This document shows, piece by piece, positions 25,099 through 34,366 of a stretch of DNA of 64,000 bases (its first letter is position 1; each line of letters starts with the position of its first letter). Origin of the DNA: Halorientalis sp. LT38 (GTDB lineage: Archaea; Halobacteriota; Halobacteria; Halobacteriales; Haloarculaceae); assembly GCF_037031225.1 (NCBI RefSeq), contig NZ_JAYEZN010000001.1, positions 1,364,001 to 1,428,000 of the forward strand, in the 5' to 3' direction. Under the pieces are notes generated by a model, which saw only the letters and a program-made list of their open reading frames with translations, had not been told where the DNA came from and did no database searches. The position numbers and the translations under genes were made by a program.

Positions 25099-25533
25099 AT
25101 GAGGGATCGGAGCAGCTCCCGGGGGGGAGAGTCGGAACGATCGATCAGGAACGGGAAGCGCCACAGGCGATCCTACGAGGGCCGGGGCATCCGCCGCACG
25201 AAGGACGCCGACGCCGGTTCGGGCCCGGCGACCGGCTCATCAGGCCCGGACGTCGACGGCCGCGCCAAAGAGACCATGCGCGACGTCGGCTGGCACCTCC
25301 GGATGGCCGAAGAGCGCGAACGCGAGAACCACGGCCACCGGCTCCAGGAGGCCGGCCGCATCTCCCGGGATCTCTCGGCCGGGACGCCATCGAAAGCGGT
25401 GGCCCACGACCGGACACAGGAGGTCGACGACCTCCTCCAGCGCGCCGAGAGTACGGAGAATCCCGACGCCGACGGCCACATCGACGCCGCGCGACAGGCC
25501 GTGCGCGATCTCCTCTGGCGGCTGAAGCCCTGA
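25099..25533 (+). CDS. Hypothetical charged protein, 144 residues
   Basis: A soluble protein with a basic, Arg/Ser-rich first 50 residues (SERSIRNGKRHRRSYEGRG) and a helical acidic second half rich in Arg, Glu and Asp. No known motif is recognised. The start at 25099 is preceded by GGAG at 25091 and is preferred to an open-frame extension to 24985. It lies between tRNA-Phe and an acyl-CoA dehydrogenase gene. The basic N-terminus could bind nucleic acid, but this is speculation. Confidence 0.6.
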   Translation: MRDRSSSRGGESERSIRNGKRHRRSYEGRGIRRTKDADAGSGPATGSSGPDVDGRAKETMRDVGWHLRMAEERERENHGHRLQEAGRISRDLSAGTPSKAVAHDRTQEVDDLLQRAESTENPDADGHIDAARQAVRDLLWRLKP

Positions 25534-25654
25534 CCGGGCGGGCCGCGTAGCGGGGCCGGTGCGTGCTGGCGTCCGGTCGCGTCGGCCAGGCTCCCGGTCT
25601 TGCCTCGATGCCGGCACGACAAGACCTAACTCGATGGTGGCAGTGTACCGGCCA

Positions 25655-26794
25655 ATGGTTTCGCTCACGGACGAACAGCGGATGCTTGTCGAGACCGCCT
25701 CGGACCTCGCCGAAAACGAGTTCGCCGAGCGGGCCTACGAGTGGGACGGGGAGGCGCCATGGGAGAACCTGCAACTGCTCGCCGACCGGGGCTTTCTCGG
25801 GATCAACATCGACGAGGAGTACGGCGGCGCGGGACTCTCGGAGTTCGAGGCGCTGTTGCTCAACGATGCCGTCGGCCGTGTCTGTCCGGACACGGCGGCG
25901 TATCTCAACTCGCTGCACATGACCGCACCGCGGGCGATCGACATGTTCGGGACGCCCGCGGCCAAGGAACGGTACCTGCCGCCGCTGACGAAGGGCGAAG
26001 ACTTCGTCGCCATCTGTATCTCGGAGCCCGAGGCCGGGTCCGACCTGCACGCGATGAACACCACCGTCGAGGAACGAAACGGCGACCTCGTCGTCAACGG
26101 CGAGAAAACCTGGGTGTCGCGATTCAGGGAGTCCTCCGCCGGCGTCACCTGGGTGAAGTTCCCCGAGGGGTTGGGCACCGTGATCGTCGACTTCGACGAC
26201 CCCGGCGTCGAGGTCAGCAATCACTACACGAACATGGCCGGCCACGAGCAGACCCACTACTACATGGAAGACGTCGTCGTCCCCGAGGAGAACGTCCTCG
26301 CGCGCGGCGAGGACGCGTTCAAACGCCAGCTGAAGGCGCTCAACTGGGAGCGCCTCGGCGTGGCCTCGATCTCGAACACGTGGGCGCTGGCGGCGCTCGA
26401 CTACGCGCTCGAGTACGCACAGGACCGCGAGCAGTTCGGCCAGCCGATCGCCGAGTTCCAGGGCCTGGAGTGGAAACTCGCGGATCTCGTCACCCAGCTC
26501 GAGGCGTCACGGTCGCTCACCTACCGGGCGGCCGAGGACGCCGTTGCGAAGGGGCGAATCCCCGAACCGCTCCAGACCGGCGCGGCCAACCTCTTCTCGG
26601 GGCAGATGGCCGAGACGGTCATCAGCGAGTCCCTCCAGATCTGCGGCGCGAACGGCTACCAGCAGGGCCACCCGCTCGAGTACCTCTACCGACTCCAGCG
26701 CGGCTGGCGGTTCGCCGGCGGCACCGACGAGATCCAGAAGAACACGATCGCCCGCTGGCTCAAACGCGACGGGATCCCCACGATCCCGAACTGA
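25655..26794 (+). CDS. Acyl-CoA dehydrogenase
   Basis: A 379-residue flavoenzyme of the medium/short-chain acyl-CoA dehydrogenase family. It starts MVSLTDEQRMLVETA, has the FAD segments AICISEPEAGSDLHA (about residue 122) and EKTWVS (about 150), the ALDYALEYAQDREQFGQPI helix (about 250), and the C-terminal GGTDEIQKNTIARWL. The canonical catalytic Glu of short-chain members would sit near this end; here the C-terminal motif is GGTDEI, so the base could be elsewhere. The first ATG with a conserved N-terminus is 25655. It stands alone, with no linked electron-transfer or CoA gene. Confidence 0.9.
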   Translation: MVSLTDEQRMLVETASDLAENEFAERAYEWDGEAPWENLQLLADRGFLGINIDEEYGGAGLSEFEALLLNDAVGRVCPDTAAYLNSLHMTAPRAIDMFGTPAAKERYLPPLTKGEDFVAICISEPEAGSDLHAMNTTVEERNGDLVVNGEKTWVSRFRESSAGVTWVKFPEGLGTVIVDFDDPGVEVSNHYTNMAGHEQTHYYMEDVVVPEENVLARGEDAFKRQLKALNWERLGVASISNTWALAALDYALEYAQDREQFGQPIAEFQGLEWKLADLVTQLEASRSLTYRAAEDAVAKGRIPEPLQTGAANLFSGQMAETVISESLQICGANGYQQGHPLEYLYRLQRGWRFAGGTDEIQKNTIARWLKRDGIPTIPN

Positions 26795-27097
26795 TCGGCG
26801 AGGTCGAGGGTCGACGTTATTCAATCTCCCGCGCTCTCCGTTTCATCAATTTGCACACTTCGTTATTAATAATCGGTTTCCGAGGCTCGTTTACTTAGCT
26901 CGCGGCGGGCAAAGTGCTCCCCCCGTCCGTTCACTAAGACGTGGATCCGGTGTTCTAACTAAACGATCTGAGAAAAGCATTTACTAACACGGTGAGAAGC
27001 GTCGCTAATGAAAGACGGGTACCTCGTCGATTCACCCGCCCCGGGAAAGTACCTGTCCGCCGATTCCGGCGCTTCGCTTCCCGCGTCGTAGTTCTAC
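26795..27097. other. Intergenic region upstream of the Fic gene
   Basis: About 300 bases of lower GC with no supported gene. A 27-codon open frame (27008-27091) has a start but no recognisable content. GGTGTTCTAAC at 26950-26960 resembles GTGTTCTAACAC beyond the McrC stop at 29760, which may be coincidence. Confidence 0.4.
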
Positions 27098-28216
27098 ATG
27101 CCGGATAACCTGCCGCCGTCGATAGAGCTGTCACCGGAAGTCATCGAGGCGAACGGCCGGGCGATGCACTCGCTCGGTCGGCTCGACGGGTTCTGGAGCG
27201 AGATCGAAGACCCCGACGCGGCGTTCGGGCTGTTCGTCTACAAAGAGGCCGAGCAGTCGTCGCAGGTGGAGGGGACGCAGGTGACCGTCTCGGACATGTT
27301 GCGGAAGGGGACCGACTCGAAGGACGTCCGGGAAGCCCGGAACTACGCCGAGGCGTTACGGGCAGCGACGAGGGAGCTGCTCCGAGAGGGGCGACGCCGG
27401 CGGAACCTCTCCCTCGAACTCGTCACGTCGCTTCACGAGTCGCTCATGGAGTCCGGCCGAACGGACGACGAGGATCCCCGTCCGGGGGAGTTCCGCTCGC
27501 GGTACGTCTGGATCGAAGAGGAGAACCAGAGCGGCTACGGGACCAGCGTCCGGTTCGTTCCGCCGATGCCGAGCGCCGCGGAGTCGAAGATGGAGAACTT
27601 CGAGGAGTACATGCAGTCGGACGGGGAGTACCCCGACCTGGTCGATATCGGGCTCCTCCACTATCAGCTCGAGACCGTCCACCCGTTCGTCGACGGGAAC
27701 GGACGCGTGGGTCGGCTCCTCATCGTCTTGCTGCTGATCGCGTCGGACATCCTCGTCCACCCGCCCTTCTATCTCAGCTCCTACATCCGACGCAACCGCG
27801 ACGAGTACATCGACCTCCTGCTGGCCGTCAACGAGGAGGGCGAGTGGAACGCGTGGCTCGAGTTCTTCCTCGAGGGGATCAGAGAGCAGGCCGACGAAGC
27901 GTTCAGCCGCGCGAAGCTCCTCCTCCGACTGCGGACGGAGTACCGAGAGCGGTACAGCGACGCCGCACCCTCTGTCCGGGAGCTCGCCGACGCCGTCTTC
28001 GTCGAACCGATTTTCACCGTCTCTCGGGCGGCGGAGCTGATCGACATGTCGTACCCGGCGGCCAACAATGCGGTCGACCGTCTCGAGGCGGACGGGCTAC
28101 TCGAGGAACAGACCGGCAAAGATCGATACCGGGAGTTCCGGGCCACGGAAGTCCTCGACGTCCTGAATCGGGACGTCGAAGAGATCCCGTCGCCAGGTGA
28201 ACTCATGGCCGAGTGA
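27098..28216 (+). CDS. Fic family AMPylase/nucleotidyltransferase with C-terminal winged helix
   Basis: A 372-residue class II Fic protein. Fic enzymes move AMP or another nucleotide onto hydroxyl side chains of target proteins. The inhibitory motif SSQVEG (S-x3-E-G, about residues 53-58) precedes the catalytic HPFVDGNGRVGR (about 195-206), and a winged helix (SRAAELIDMSYPAANNAVDRLEADG, as separated motifs, about 310-340) closes the protein. All motif residues are intact, so it should be active but self-inhibited. It sits at the left end of a defence-like block. Confidence 0.9.
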   Translation: MPDNLPPSIELSPEVIEANGRAMHSLGRLDGFWSEIEDPDAAFGLFVYKEAEQSSQVEGTQVTVSDMLRKGTDSKDVREARNYAEALRAATRELLREGRRRRNLSLELVTSLHESLMESGRTDDEDPRPGEFRSRYVWIEEENQSGYGTSVRFVPPMPSAAESKMENFEEYMQSDGEYPDLVDIGLLHYQLETVHPFVDGNGRVGRLLIVLLLIASDILVHPPFYLSSYIRRNRDEYIDLLLAVNEEGEWNAWLEFFLEGIREQADEAFSRAKLLLRLRTEYRERYSDAAPSVRELADAVFVEPIFTVSRAAELIDMSYPAANNAVDRLEADGLLEEQTGKDRYREFRATEVLDVLNRDVEEIPSPGELMAE

Positions 28217-28371
28217 CACCGGATGGCAGCGCCGGAAAGGGGAATCGGGGAACCCCAGCAGCGGATGCCATTCGCCCGAGCGGTTTCGGGCTTTTTCGCC
28301 TGCGAAACAGTCCGTATCACCGATACCACCACCTGCCACACGTATTTCAACTATAACGCGCGAGACCCTCT

Positions 28372-29022
28372 ATGCCGGCGAGTCGACGAGATGGGTTACA
28401 GGAGCAGCTACTCGAGTGGTACGAAGCGAACGGACGTCACGACCTCCCGTGGCGCGAGGAGCGGCGGTCGGCGTTCGAGGTTTTGATCGCGGAGGTGCTC
28501 CTCCAGCGCACGACGGCGACTGCGGTCGCCGGCGCGTACGTTCCCGTCGTTTCCCGGTACCCGTCGCCCGAGGCGGTGGTCGCCGCGCCGTCCGGGGAGA
28601 TACGCGACCGCATCGCTCCGCTGGGCCTCTCGAAGCGCGCGGCCTATCTGGAACGGATATCGGGGCAGCTGCTCGATCGCCACTCTGGTCGGGTACCGCG
28701 AGACCGCTCGGATCTATCGCGGCTCCACGGGGTCGGGGAGTACACCGCGAGGTCGGTCTCAGTCCATTCTCACGGCGAACCCGTCGCCGCAGTGGATACG
28801 AACGTCGAACGATTACTGTCCCGGTTCTACGGCATCGATTCCGACGAGAGCGACGTCCAGGGCCTCGCAGACGACCTCACGCCGCCGGGACGCAGTAGCG
28901 ACTCCCTCCACGCCATGCTCGACTTCGCGGCCGCGGTGTGTACCGCTCGGTCGCCGAACTGTGCAGAGTGTCCGGTCGAGGCCAGGTGCGATAGTCCGAA
29001 GGGCGAAGACGGGCCGAACTGA
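28372..29022 (+). CDS. Mig-like HhH-GPD thymine/uracil-DNA mismatch glycosylase with FeS cluster
   Basis: A 216-residue base-excision repair glycosylase. The region AEVLLQRTTATAV, then GLSKRAAYLE and GGRVPR-like HSGRVPRDRSDL, parallels the methanogen G:T mismatch glycosylase Mig. The helix-hairpin-helix has Tyr in place of the lyase Lys (HGVGEYTARSV, about residue 124), and the catalytic Asp is in AVDTNVERL (about 142). A C-X6-C-X2-C-X5-C cluster motif ends it. It lacks the MutY C-terminal domain. Mig enzymes repair T from deaminated 5-methylcytosine, which fits the nearby methylation-related McrBC genes. A MutY paralogue is the alternative. Confidence 0.82.
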   Translation: MPASRRDGLQEQLLEWYEANGRHDLPWREERRSAFEVLIAEVLLQRTTATAVAGAYVPVVSRYPSPEAVVAAPSGEIRDRIAPLGLSKRAAYLERISGQLLDRHSGRVPRDRSDLSRLHGVGEYTARSVSVHSHGEPVAAVDTNVERLLSRFYGIDSDESDVQGLADDLTPPGRSSDSLHAMLDFAAAVCTARSPNCAECPVEARCDSPKGEDGPN

Positions 29023-29084
29023 ACGCTCAGGAGGGACGAGCGATTCGTGCCGTCGACGGTCACGGACAGACCCCCGTTCGTCGA

Positions 29085-29680
29085 TCAAGTGCCGGAGTAT
29101 TCGGCGAGGTGCTTCTCGAGTTCCTCACGTCGTCGCCTCGACTTCCGCTCTTCGGTACGCTGGTCGTAGTGCTTGTCGAGCACGGGCACCGACACGTCCA
29201 CCCGGTCGCTTAGGAGCTCCTTAGGCATCCCGGCGTCGAGTTGGTTCATTATGGCCCACTTCCGGAGCGGGTGGGTCGTGAACCCGGACGGACATTCCGG
29301 CGCGTTCCTGTTCTTCACGGCGTCGCAGTCCGTCGCGTCTCGGCCGTGCGGGCAGTCGGACGAGTACACGCACGGTCGGGTCATCTTGTAGAAGTCCCGC
29401 CGGATCGTCGCCGTCGAGACGCGGCCGGCGGTCGTCGTGAACAGCGGCTCGCGTCCGTACTAGTCGACGACGTCGTGGCGATTGTGGTCGACGTAGTCAA
29501 CCACGAAGTCCCGTAGCTCGGGGGAGATATTGACGATCCGCTCGCCATCGGAGCCGTTCTTGAGCGGCGTTCCGAGGTCCTCCGTCGCTTCGGGTCGGTG
29601 GCGGAGGTGGATTACCACATCATCCCGGTCGAGATCGGCGAGGTCGATCGCCCGGATCGCGCCCTCAATTTAGCACGACA
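29085..29680 (-). pseudogene. Tyrosine recombinase/integrase remnant
   Basis: The minus strand encodes the catalytic half of a haloarchaeal phage-type integrase: GAIRAIDLADLDRDDVVIH, then LFTTTAGRVSTATIRRDFY, a Cys-rich insert CVYSSDCPHGRD, HPLRKWAIM (where H-x-L-R is expected) and the C-terminal DKHYDQRTEE carrying the nucleophile Tyr. An in-frame TAG at 29460-29462 breaks it, and the N-terminal DNA-binding part is missing beyond about 29680. It is therefore inactive. It probably marks the element that brought this block next to tRNA-Val. Confidence 0.8.
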
Positions 29681-29753
29681 CCTGTCATTTATTATCAGGT
29701 GAAGAATTCGTCAAAGCACCCAGTTCCAATTTATGACGCTCGATTCCGGGGCT

Positions 29754-31109
29754 TTAGATCACGTGTTCTAACACGGCCGCAAGCTCCGATTCGAGCTCTG
29801 CCGCCTGTAAAATCGAAATCTCATTCGACCCCTGATCGCCTACCGAAGCGGTGTCCTCCTCCAAGTCCTGTATCACCAGCAGACCGTTCCATCCGCTCCC
29901 GAAGTAGTCCTCTTTGTCACGCTCGCCGAACACGAACTCGTCGTTGACACGGAGGAAGGCCAGGTACTCGGCCGTTTCTTTGATCCCCCTCCGGATGGTG
30001 TCGGTGCTGGTGCTGTTCTTCACCTCGACGATCAGATATTCGTGTTCCCCCTTTTCCTCATCGATCACCTCCATCACGATGACGTCCGGCCGGCCCGTGT
30101 GATTCTCGAACGACCGCTCCGAGAAGTACTCGTTCGCCACGCTTCGGGCGACGGTCTGGACCTTCTCCGTCCGAGAAAGGGCCCTCTCCGCCGCTTCGGG
30201 AACGTCGGAAACGAAGGAGAGATCGCGGTCTCGGGCGGAGTTGTCGTGATACAGGACGATTTCTTTCTCAGCCTCGAGCCTGGCGAGCTCTTGTCTATCC
30301 GATGCGATCGTCTTGAACCGGAGATCCCCCTCTCGGAGGTCCTCCAGAGTCGAGACGAACCGGAAGAGCACGAAGAGCTCGAAGAGTGCGTGGTCGTCGT
30401 CGGGAGTGATGGCGGTCTCGTCGAGCAGGTCCCGGAGGGCCTCTTCCTCCCCCTCGAACAGAGCGGCGCGAGTTCGTAGTAGCGAGGCGGCCTCTCGGTA
30501 CACCCGCTGCCGGGACTCCTCAGCGGTGGTGAGCATCCGCTCAGTTGGCTCGTAGACGTCAGGTTCCCTGATCCGTCTGACGTGGACGTTCCGCTCGACG
30601 ATCCGGTTCAGCTCGTCGATCAGGTCCTCGTTCCCTCGCCACGTCTCTCTCACCCACTCGTATTCGCCTCTGAGGTAGTCTTCGGCTTCGCGCAAGGTCC
30701 CGTGAATCACGGAGAGCAGCCGCTTCAGAACGACGTTCTCGGCGATGTCGTAGTCCTCGGACCGGTTGTCGCAGACGAAGAGTGACCCGTCGTCCGGGTT
30801 CCGAGAATACCGCTCCTTTATCGTCGAGTTCCAGTTGATGTGGCCGTCGATCGTCCCGCGGCGCGTCCGCGAGACCGTCTCGGTCTCCGTTCGGACGTTC
30901 CGGAGATGGGCGGGTAGCTCGCGGACGAACTCGATGACGTCCTCAGTCAAGATGAAGTGCAGGTCGAGGAGCAGCTCGTAGTCCTCGAAGCGCTCGTCCA
31001 ACTGGTCGGGTTTGATCGACCGAGCTATCTCGTCTTCCGGGAACGCCCCGTGCATGACGTAGGTGAGTACGTCCTGCGTCAACTGGTCCAGCAGTTCTTC
31101 TCTATTCAT
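29754..31109 (-). CDS. mcrC: McrC-like PD-(D/E)XK nuclease subunit of a type IV restriction system
   Basis: A 451-residue protein whose start overlaps the McrB stop by 8 bases. The N-terminal two thirds are helical and would contact McrB; the segment around ENVVLKRLL and FELFVLFRF resembles the McrC scaffold. The nuclease core is near residues 338-362: RPDVIVME supplies the Asp, and LIVEVKNS supplies the E-V-K. McrC proteins cut DNA after McrB translocates. It is intact and its codon use is slightly less GC-rich than core genes, consistent with transfer. Confidence 0.85.
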   Translation of the reverse strand: MNREELLDQLTQDVLTYVMHGAFPEDEIARSIKPDQLDERFEDYELLLDLHFILTEDVIEFVRELPAHLRNVRTETETVSRTRRGTIDGHINWNSTIKERYSRNPDDGSLFVCDNRSEDYDIAENVVLKRLLSVIHGTLREAEDYLRGEYEWVRETWRGNEDLIDELNRIVERNVHVRRIREPDVYEPTERMLTTAEESRQRVYREAASLLRTRAALFEGEEEALRDLLDETAITPDDDHALFELFVLFRFVSTLEDLREGDLRFKTIASDRQELARLEAEKEIVLYHDNSARDRDLSFVSDVPEAAERALSRTEKVQTVARSVANEYFSERSFENHTGRPDVIVMEVIDEEKGEHEYLIVEVKNSTSTDTIRRGIKETAEYLAFLRVNDEFVFGERDKEDYFGSGWNGLLVIQDLEEDTASVGDQGSNEISILQAAELESELAAVLEHVI

Positions 31110-34100
31110 CGTCGGCGATGTTCACTTGGAGCATCTCGGCCGCCGCATCACCGAGCCCGTCTGCATCAATCTGCGGGACGTTCGAGATCTGGCGGACGAT
31201 CTGCTCCCGTTTCGGAACGCCCTCTAACTGGGGGAAGACGTAGCTGATGACGGCCCTCGTGAGGCGGTCCTCGAGATCGATCGCCTTGTTCTCGTCCACA
31301 TACTCGACGATGTCCTTTACGATAGCCGGACCGATGGCTCGGTCCTCGACGGCGCCGTTCATCTCTCTCCAGACGCGACCGATGGCAAGTAGTTCTGCTT
31401 GGTCGCGCTCACTCACCGGCATATCCCACGCTGCTGCGTAATCGTGCATTAGGTCGCCCATCTCTTCGTCGTCGTCCGGTATCGAAGGAGCACCAACGCG
31501 GATGAACGCAAAGCGGCGCATGAACGCGTAGCTCATCTCGTAGAGCGACGTCTTGTCGTAAGTGTTCATGGTCGCGAAGATCCGCCAGGATTCGGGGACG
31601 ACGTACTGATGGGGCGCCGGTCGTCGATCGGTCTCCGCCGCTGAGAGGAGTTCGATCTCTTCGCCGTCTCTGGTGTACGGTAGCTGAACCGATTGGCCGG
31701 AGAGGAGGGTGAACAGCTGTCCGAATGCTTTGTCGATATCCGCGCGATTGAGCTCGTCGATGACCAGCGGTTCGTTCACTTGCCGATCCGTCCGGCGCTC
31801 TTTGAGTCGGTTCAGGACAACTCCCGGCGTAAACGAGAGATCGTCGCTTCCCTCATCAGTCGACTCGGGCATGTAACCACCAACTGTGTCGAAAGTAGAC
31901 CAGTCCGCAGTGGCTGTGGTGAGTTGGAAGTCCGAATAGAGGTATGGGTACTCCGACGCGAGATGCGAGCAAACGCGTCGAGCTATCTCTGTCTTCCCTG
32001 TCCCAGGTGGCCCAGTGAGGATAATGTGCTTACCCGACCGTAGAGCCGCCTCGATCTGCTGGACGATCTCGCGCTTCTGATCGCCGGGGAAATACAGACC
32101 GTCGAGCGGATCCATAGGCACAGAGCCCTCGAACTCCACGTGTGCGTTGATCGTTCCAGTCGGCTCCAACCGGTCTGTGAGTGCTTCGAGTAACGCCCTG
32201 GGGCGCTCATAGTCCTGAGAGTCGTCCTTCCCTCTGAAAACGCCGTGAGCCCCCTGAGCTGGGAAACTAATTCCGTTCGTCTCTTGGCAGATGGATTGGA
32301 CCCGCTCGAACTCGAGGAGATTGGCAGTGAGGGCCGCCATCTGGTCCTCGAGCTCATCTTGGGACATCTCGTCGACTCTTTTCGAGGTGTTCAGGCTATC
32401 GAGGTCGCTGGTGAGATACAGCTCATCAAATCCGGCCAAATAGGGGAACGGATCCTCTTGAGTCTCGTCGGTCCACCAGCGGCCGTTTTTCTCCGATTTC
32501 TCTCCGATGATACCGACGCCGAAGATTCCGTGCGGCTGGTCACTGATCGATTCGGTCGCGGCCTCTGAACGGGTGTGGAGAAATGCAATAGTTCCCGATT
32601 GGATCGATTCCCAGATTTGCTCCGTGTCCGATTCGAATGAGACGGTACCGTATTGGACCGCTGTCAGCCAGTACTCCGGTGGCGCGGTGAATTTCCGGAT
32701 AGGTAGATCTGAGTCTTCGATTGATTCTATCAGGGGATGGTCTGGTTCCTCTGGTGTCAGTTGTTTCCGATTCTGGGTAGGTACAGTGTATGAATCTTCG
32801 AGAATACTGTTGAGCCGTGGTTGGCTGAGAGAGCCGTTCGGTACGTCTAACTCGTCCTGGATCACTCGGAAATAGCCCAGGAAAAGCGTCTTCGCGGGGG
32901 AGAAACGACCGAGTGAGCCGACGCCGAGATCGTCCGCTTTCGCTTCGAATTCCGTTTCGACGGACTCGTAAAACGTCCGAAGTTGGTCGAATTTTGCGGC
33001 CGTACCGGCGGTAACCTCGTCGGACGGTTTGTACCCGGTGAGCGCCGTCGACCAGTCGGCGATGACCGCCTCGCTGAGGCGGTCGTAAAACCAGGAGAGG
33101 CCCTCAGGAGCCCGGTCGAGCCGATTTCGAATATCTTCTATCGCGCCGTCGATCGAGTCGTACTCGTCTCTGGCTTCGATACCTGGACTTGCGAGGTCCC
33201 GGATCGGATACCCCTTCTCTTGCAACTCCGATTCTAACTCCTGCGATTCAGCGGTTATCACGGCCAGAAGTTCCGGAGGACACCGCGTGAAGTATCCGCC
33301 TTGAACGAGGGCGAGGTTCTTATCGAAGAAGATGTTGCTGTACTGGTCCCGAACGTCTCGTAGTCGGGCCTCGTGCGACCGGTTATTGAGGACTTGCTCG
33401 TAGACGTCTATCGGTTCTCCGAGCTCTCGGTAGTCGGTCAGCCAGCGGCGGTATCCCGCTTGTTCGTCAGTCCAGCCGAACTCAGGGAGCCCCTCGAAGT
33501 CTGTTTCGAGCTCGGACTCGATCGTAGAGACGCCCACGATCCGTCCTTTGTCCTGGAGCAGGTGAAGGACGATATCTCCGGGGTCGGCCTCACGCATTTG
33601 CGCGTATCGGTCGTGTCCCTGCTTGTCTTGTGTCGGGGAATAGATCGCGTTGCCGAGTTGCAACTCACCTTCTTTCTTGTATGTCCGCCCCTCGATTTCG
33701 GTCTTCTCTATCCAGACTCGCGGCTCGGAATCGGAGTTGCTCGATTGACCACTCGTCTCACTCCCGGAGCTCATTTCATCGAGTTTCGCTTGGATACGAT
33801 CTTCGTCGACATCATCCAATACCAGTGAGCCCGCTGCGTACTCGAAGAGGGCATCCCAGTCGTCGGGGAATCGGGCAAGTTCACCTTCATAGGTGCCATC
33901 GCCGTTGATGGTGATCTTTTGATCGCCCTTCGAGTACGTCTCCTGGAGAATGATTTCGCCGGGGATGAACAGGAAGTGGTCTCGAGACTCATCGAATCCG
34001 CCCTTGGATTCGATATCCAACTGGATACTGCACACCCGCTGGTCGGGGTCTTCTTCGAGCTTCTCTTGCTCGCGGTCGAATCGTTGCCACATCTGCTCTT

Positions 34101-34287
34101 CGCCGCTTTCAGTCCGAAAACTACGGCTCGAGGCGACAGATATTCGAACTTTTCCCAACACCGGGTCCTCGTCGCCTAACTGAAAATGGAAGATTCGTCC
34201 GTTGACGTCGGTATCTACCGCGATACCGCGGTCATTTGCTCGTCGTCTGAGAATCGTCAACCAGTCCTCAATAGCGTCCCGAGGCAT
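31102..34287 (-). CDS. mcrB: McrB-like AAA+ GTPase with two PUA/EVE-like reader domains
   Basis: A 1061-residue motor subunit. The C-terminal AAA+ module has Walker A GPPGTGKTE (about residue 758), Walker B LVIDELNRAD (about 842) and the McrB guanine-specificity motif MNTYDK (NTxD, about 908), followed by an Arg-rich FMRRFAFIRV. Upstream are two segments that look like PUA/EVE-type modified-base readers: LGNAIYSPTQDKQ to DPGDIVLHLLQDKGRIVGVS (about 212-270) and PEYWLTAVQYGTVSF to GIIGEKSEKNGRWW (about 535-605). Residues 1-150 form another domain I cannot name. The reader assignment is by pattern only. Confidence 0.82.
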   Translation of the reverse strand: MPRDAIEDWLTILRRRANDRGIAVDTDVNGRIFHFQLGDEDPVLGKVRISVASSRSFRTESGEEQMWQRFDREQEKLEEDPDQRVCSIQLDIESKGGFDESRDHFLFIPGEIILQETYSKGDQKITINGDGTYEGELARFPDDWDALFEYAAGSLVLDDVDEDRIQAKLDEMSSGSETSGQSSNSDSEPRVWIEKTEIEGRTYKKEGELQLGNAIYSPTQDKQGHDRYAQMREADPGDIVLHLLQDKGRIVGVSTIESELETDFEGLPEFGWTDEQAGYRRWLTDYRELGEPIDVYEQVLNNRSHEARLRDVRDQYSNIFFDKNLALVQGGYFTRCPPELLAVITAESQELESELQEKGYPIRDLASPGIEARDEYDSIDGAIEDIRNRLDRAPEGLSWFYDRLSEAVIADWSTALTGYKPSDEVTAGTAAKFDQLRTFYESVETEFEAKADDLGVGSLGRFSPAKTLFLGYFRVIQDELDVPNGSLSQPRLNSILEDSYTVPTQNRKQLTPEEPDHPLIESIEDSDLPIRKFTAPPEYWLTAVQYGTVSFESDTEQIWESIQSGTIAFLHTRSEAATESISDQPHGIFGVGIIGEKSEKNGRWWTDETQEDPFPYLAGFDELYLTSDLDSLNTSKRVDEMSQDELEDQMAALTANLLEFERVQSICQETNGISFPAQGAHGVFRGKDDSQDYERPRALLEALTDRLEPTGTINAHVEFEGSVPMDPLDGLYFPGDQKREIVQQIEAALRSGKHIILTGPPGTGKTEIARRVCSHLASEYPYLYSDFQLTTATADWSTFDTVGGYMPESTDEGSDDLSFTPGVVLNRLKERRTDRQVNEPLVIDELNRADIDKAFGQLFTLLSGQSVQLPYTRDGEEIELLSAAETDRRPAPHQYVVPESWRIFATMNTYDKTSLYEMSYAFMRRFAFIRVGAPSIPDDDEEMGDLMHDYAAAWDMPVSERDQAELLAIGRVWREMNGAVEDRAIGPAIVKDIVEYVDENKAIDLEDRLTRAVISYVFPQLEGVPKREQIVRQISNVPQIDADGLGDAAAEMLQVNIADDE

Positions 34288-34335
34288 CGTAATTCCTTGA
34301 CACTGGTCTGAGAGGACGCTTAGTGTTTACGCCAC

Positions 34336-34344
34336 TATAGTAAA
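34336..34344 (-). promoter_or_regulatory. TATA-like promoter of the mcrBC operon
   Basis: On the minus strand TTTACTATA lies about 50 bases before the mcrB ATG in the short AT-rich gap next to tRNA-Val. It is the only promoter-like element in the gap. Confidence 0.35.
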
Positions 34345-34366
34345 TAGAAATCGTACGCACCGCGAG

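Noticed and set aside
27008-27091. 27-codon open frame in front of the Fic gene
   Set aside because: It is too short, has no ribosome-binding site or recognisable content, and is compatible with chance.
28361-34360. CRISPR array or cas genes in the defence block
   Set aside because: No regularly spaced repeats and no Cas motifs were seen anywhere in the window.
34288-34366. Duplicate of the tRNA-Val 3' end that would define an attachment site pair
   Set aside because: I looked for copies of the GGATTCGAACC segment to the left and found none by eye, so no att pair is claimed.
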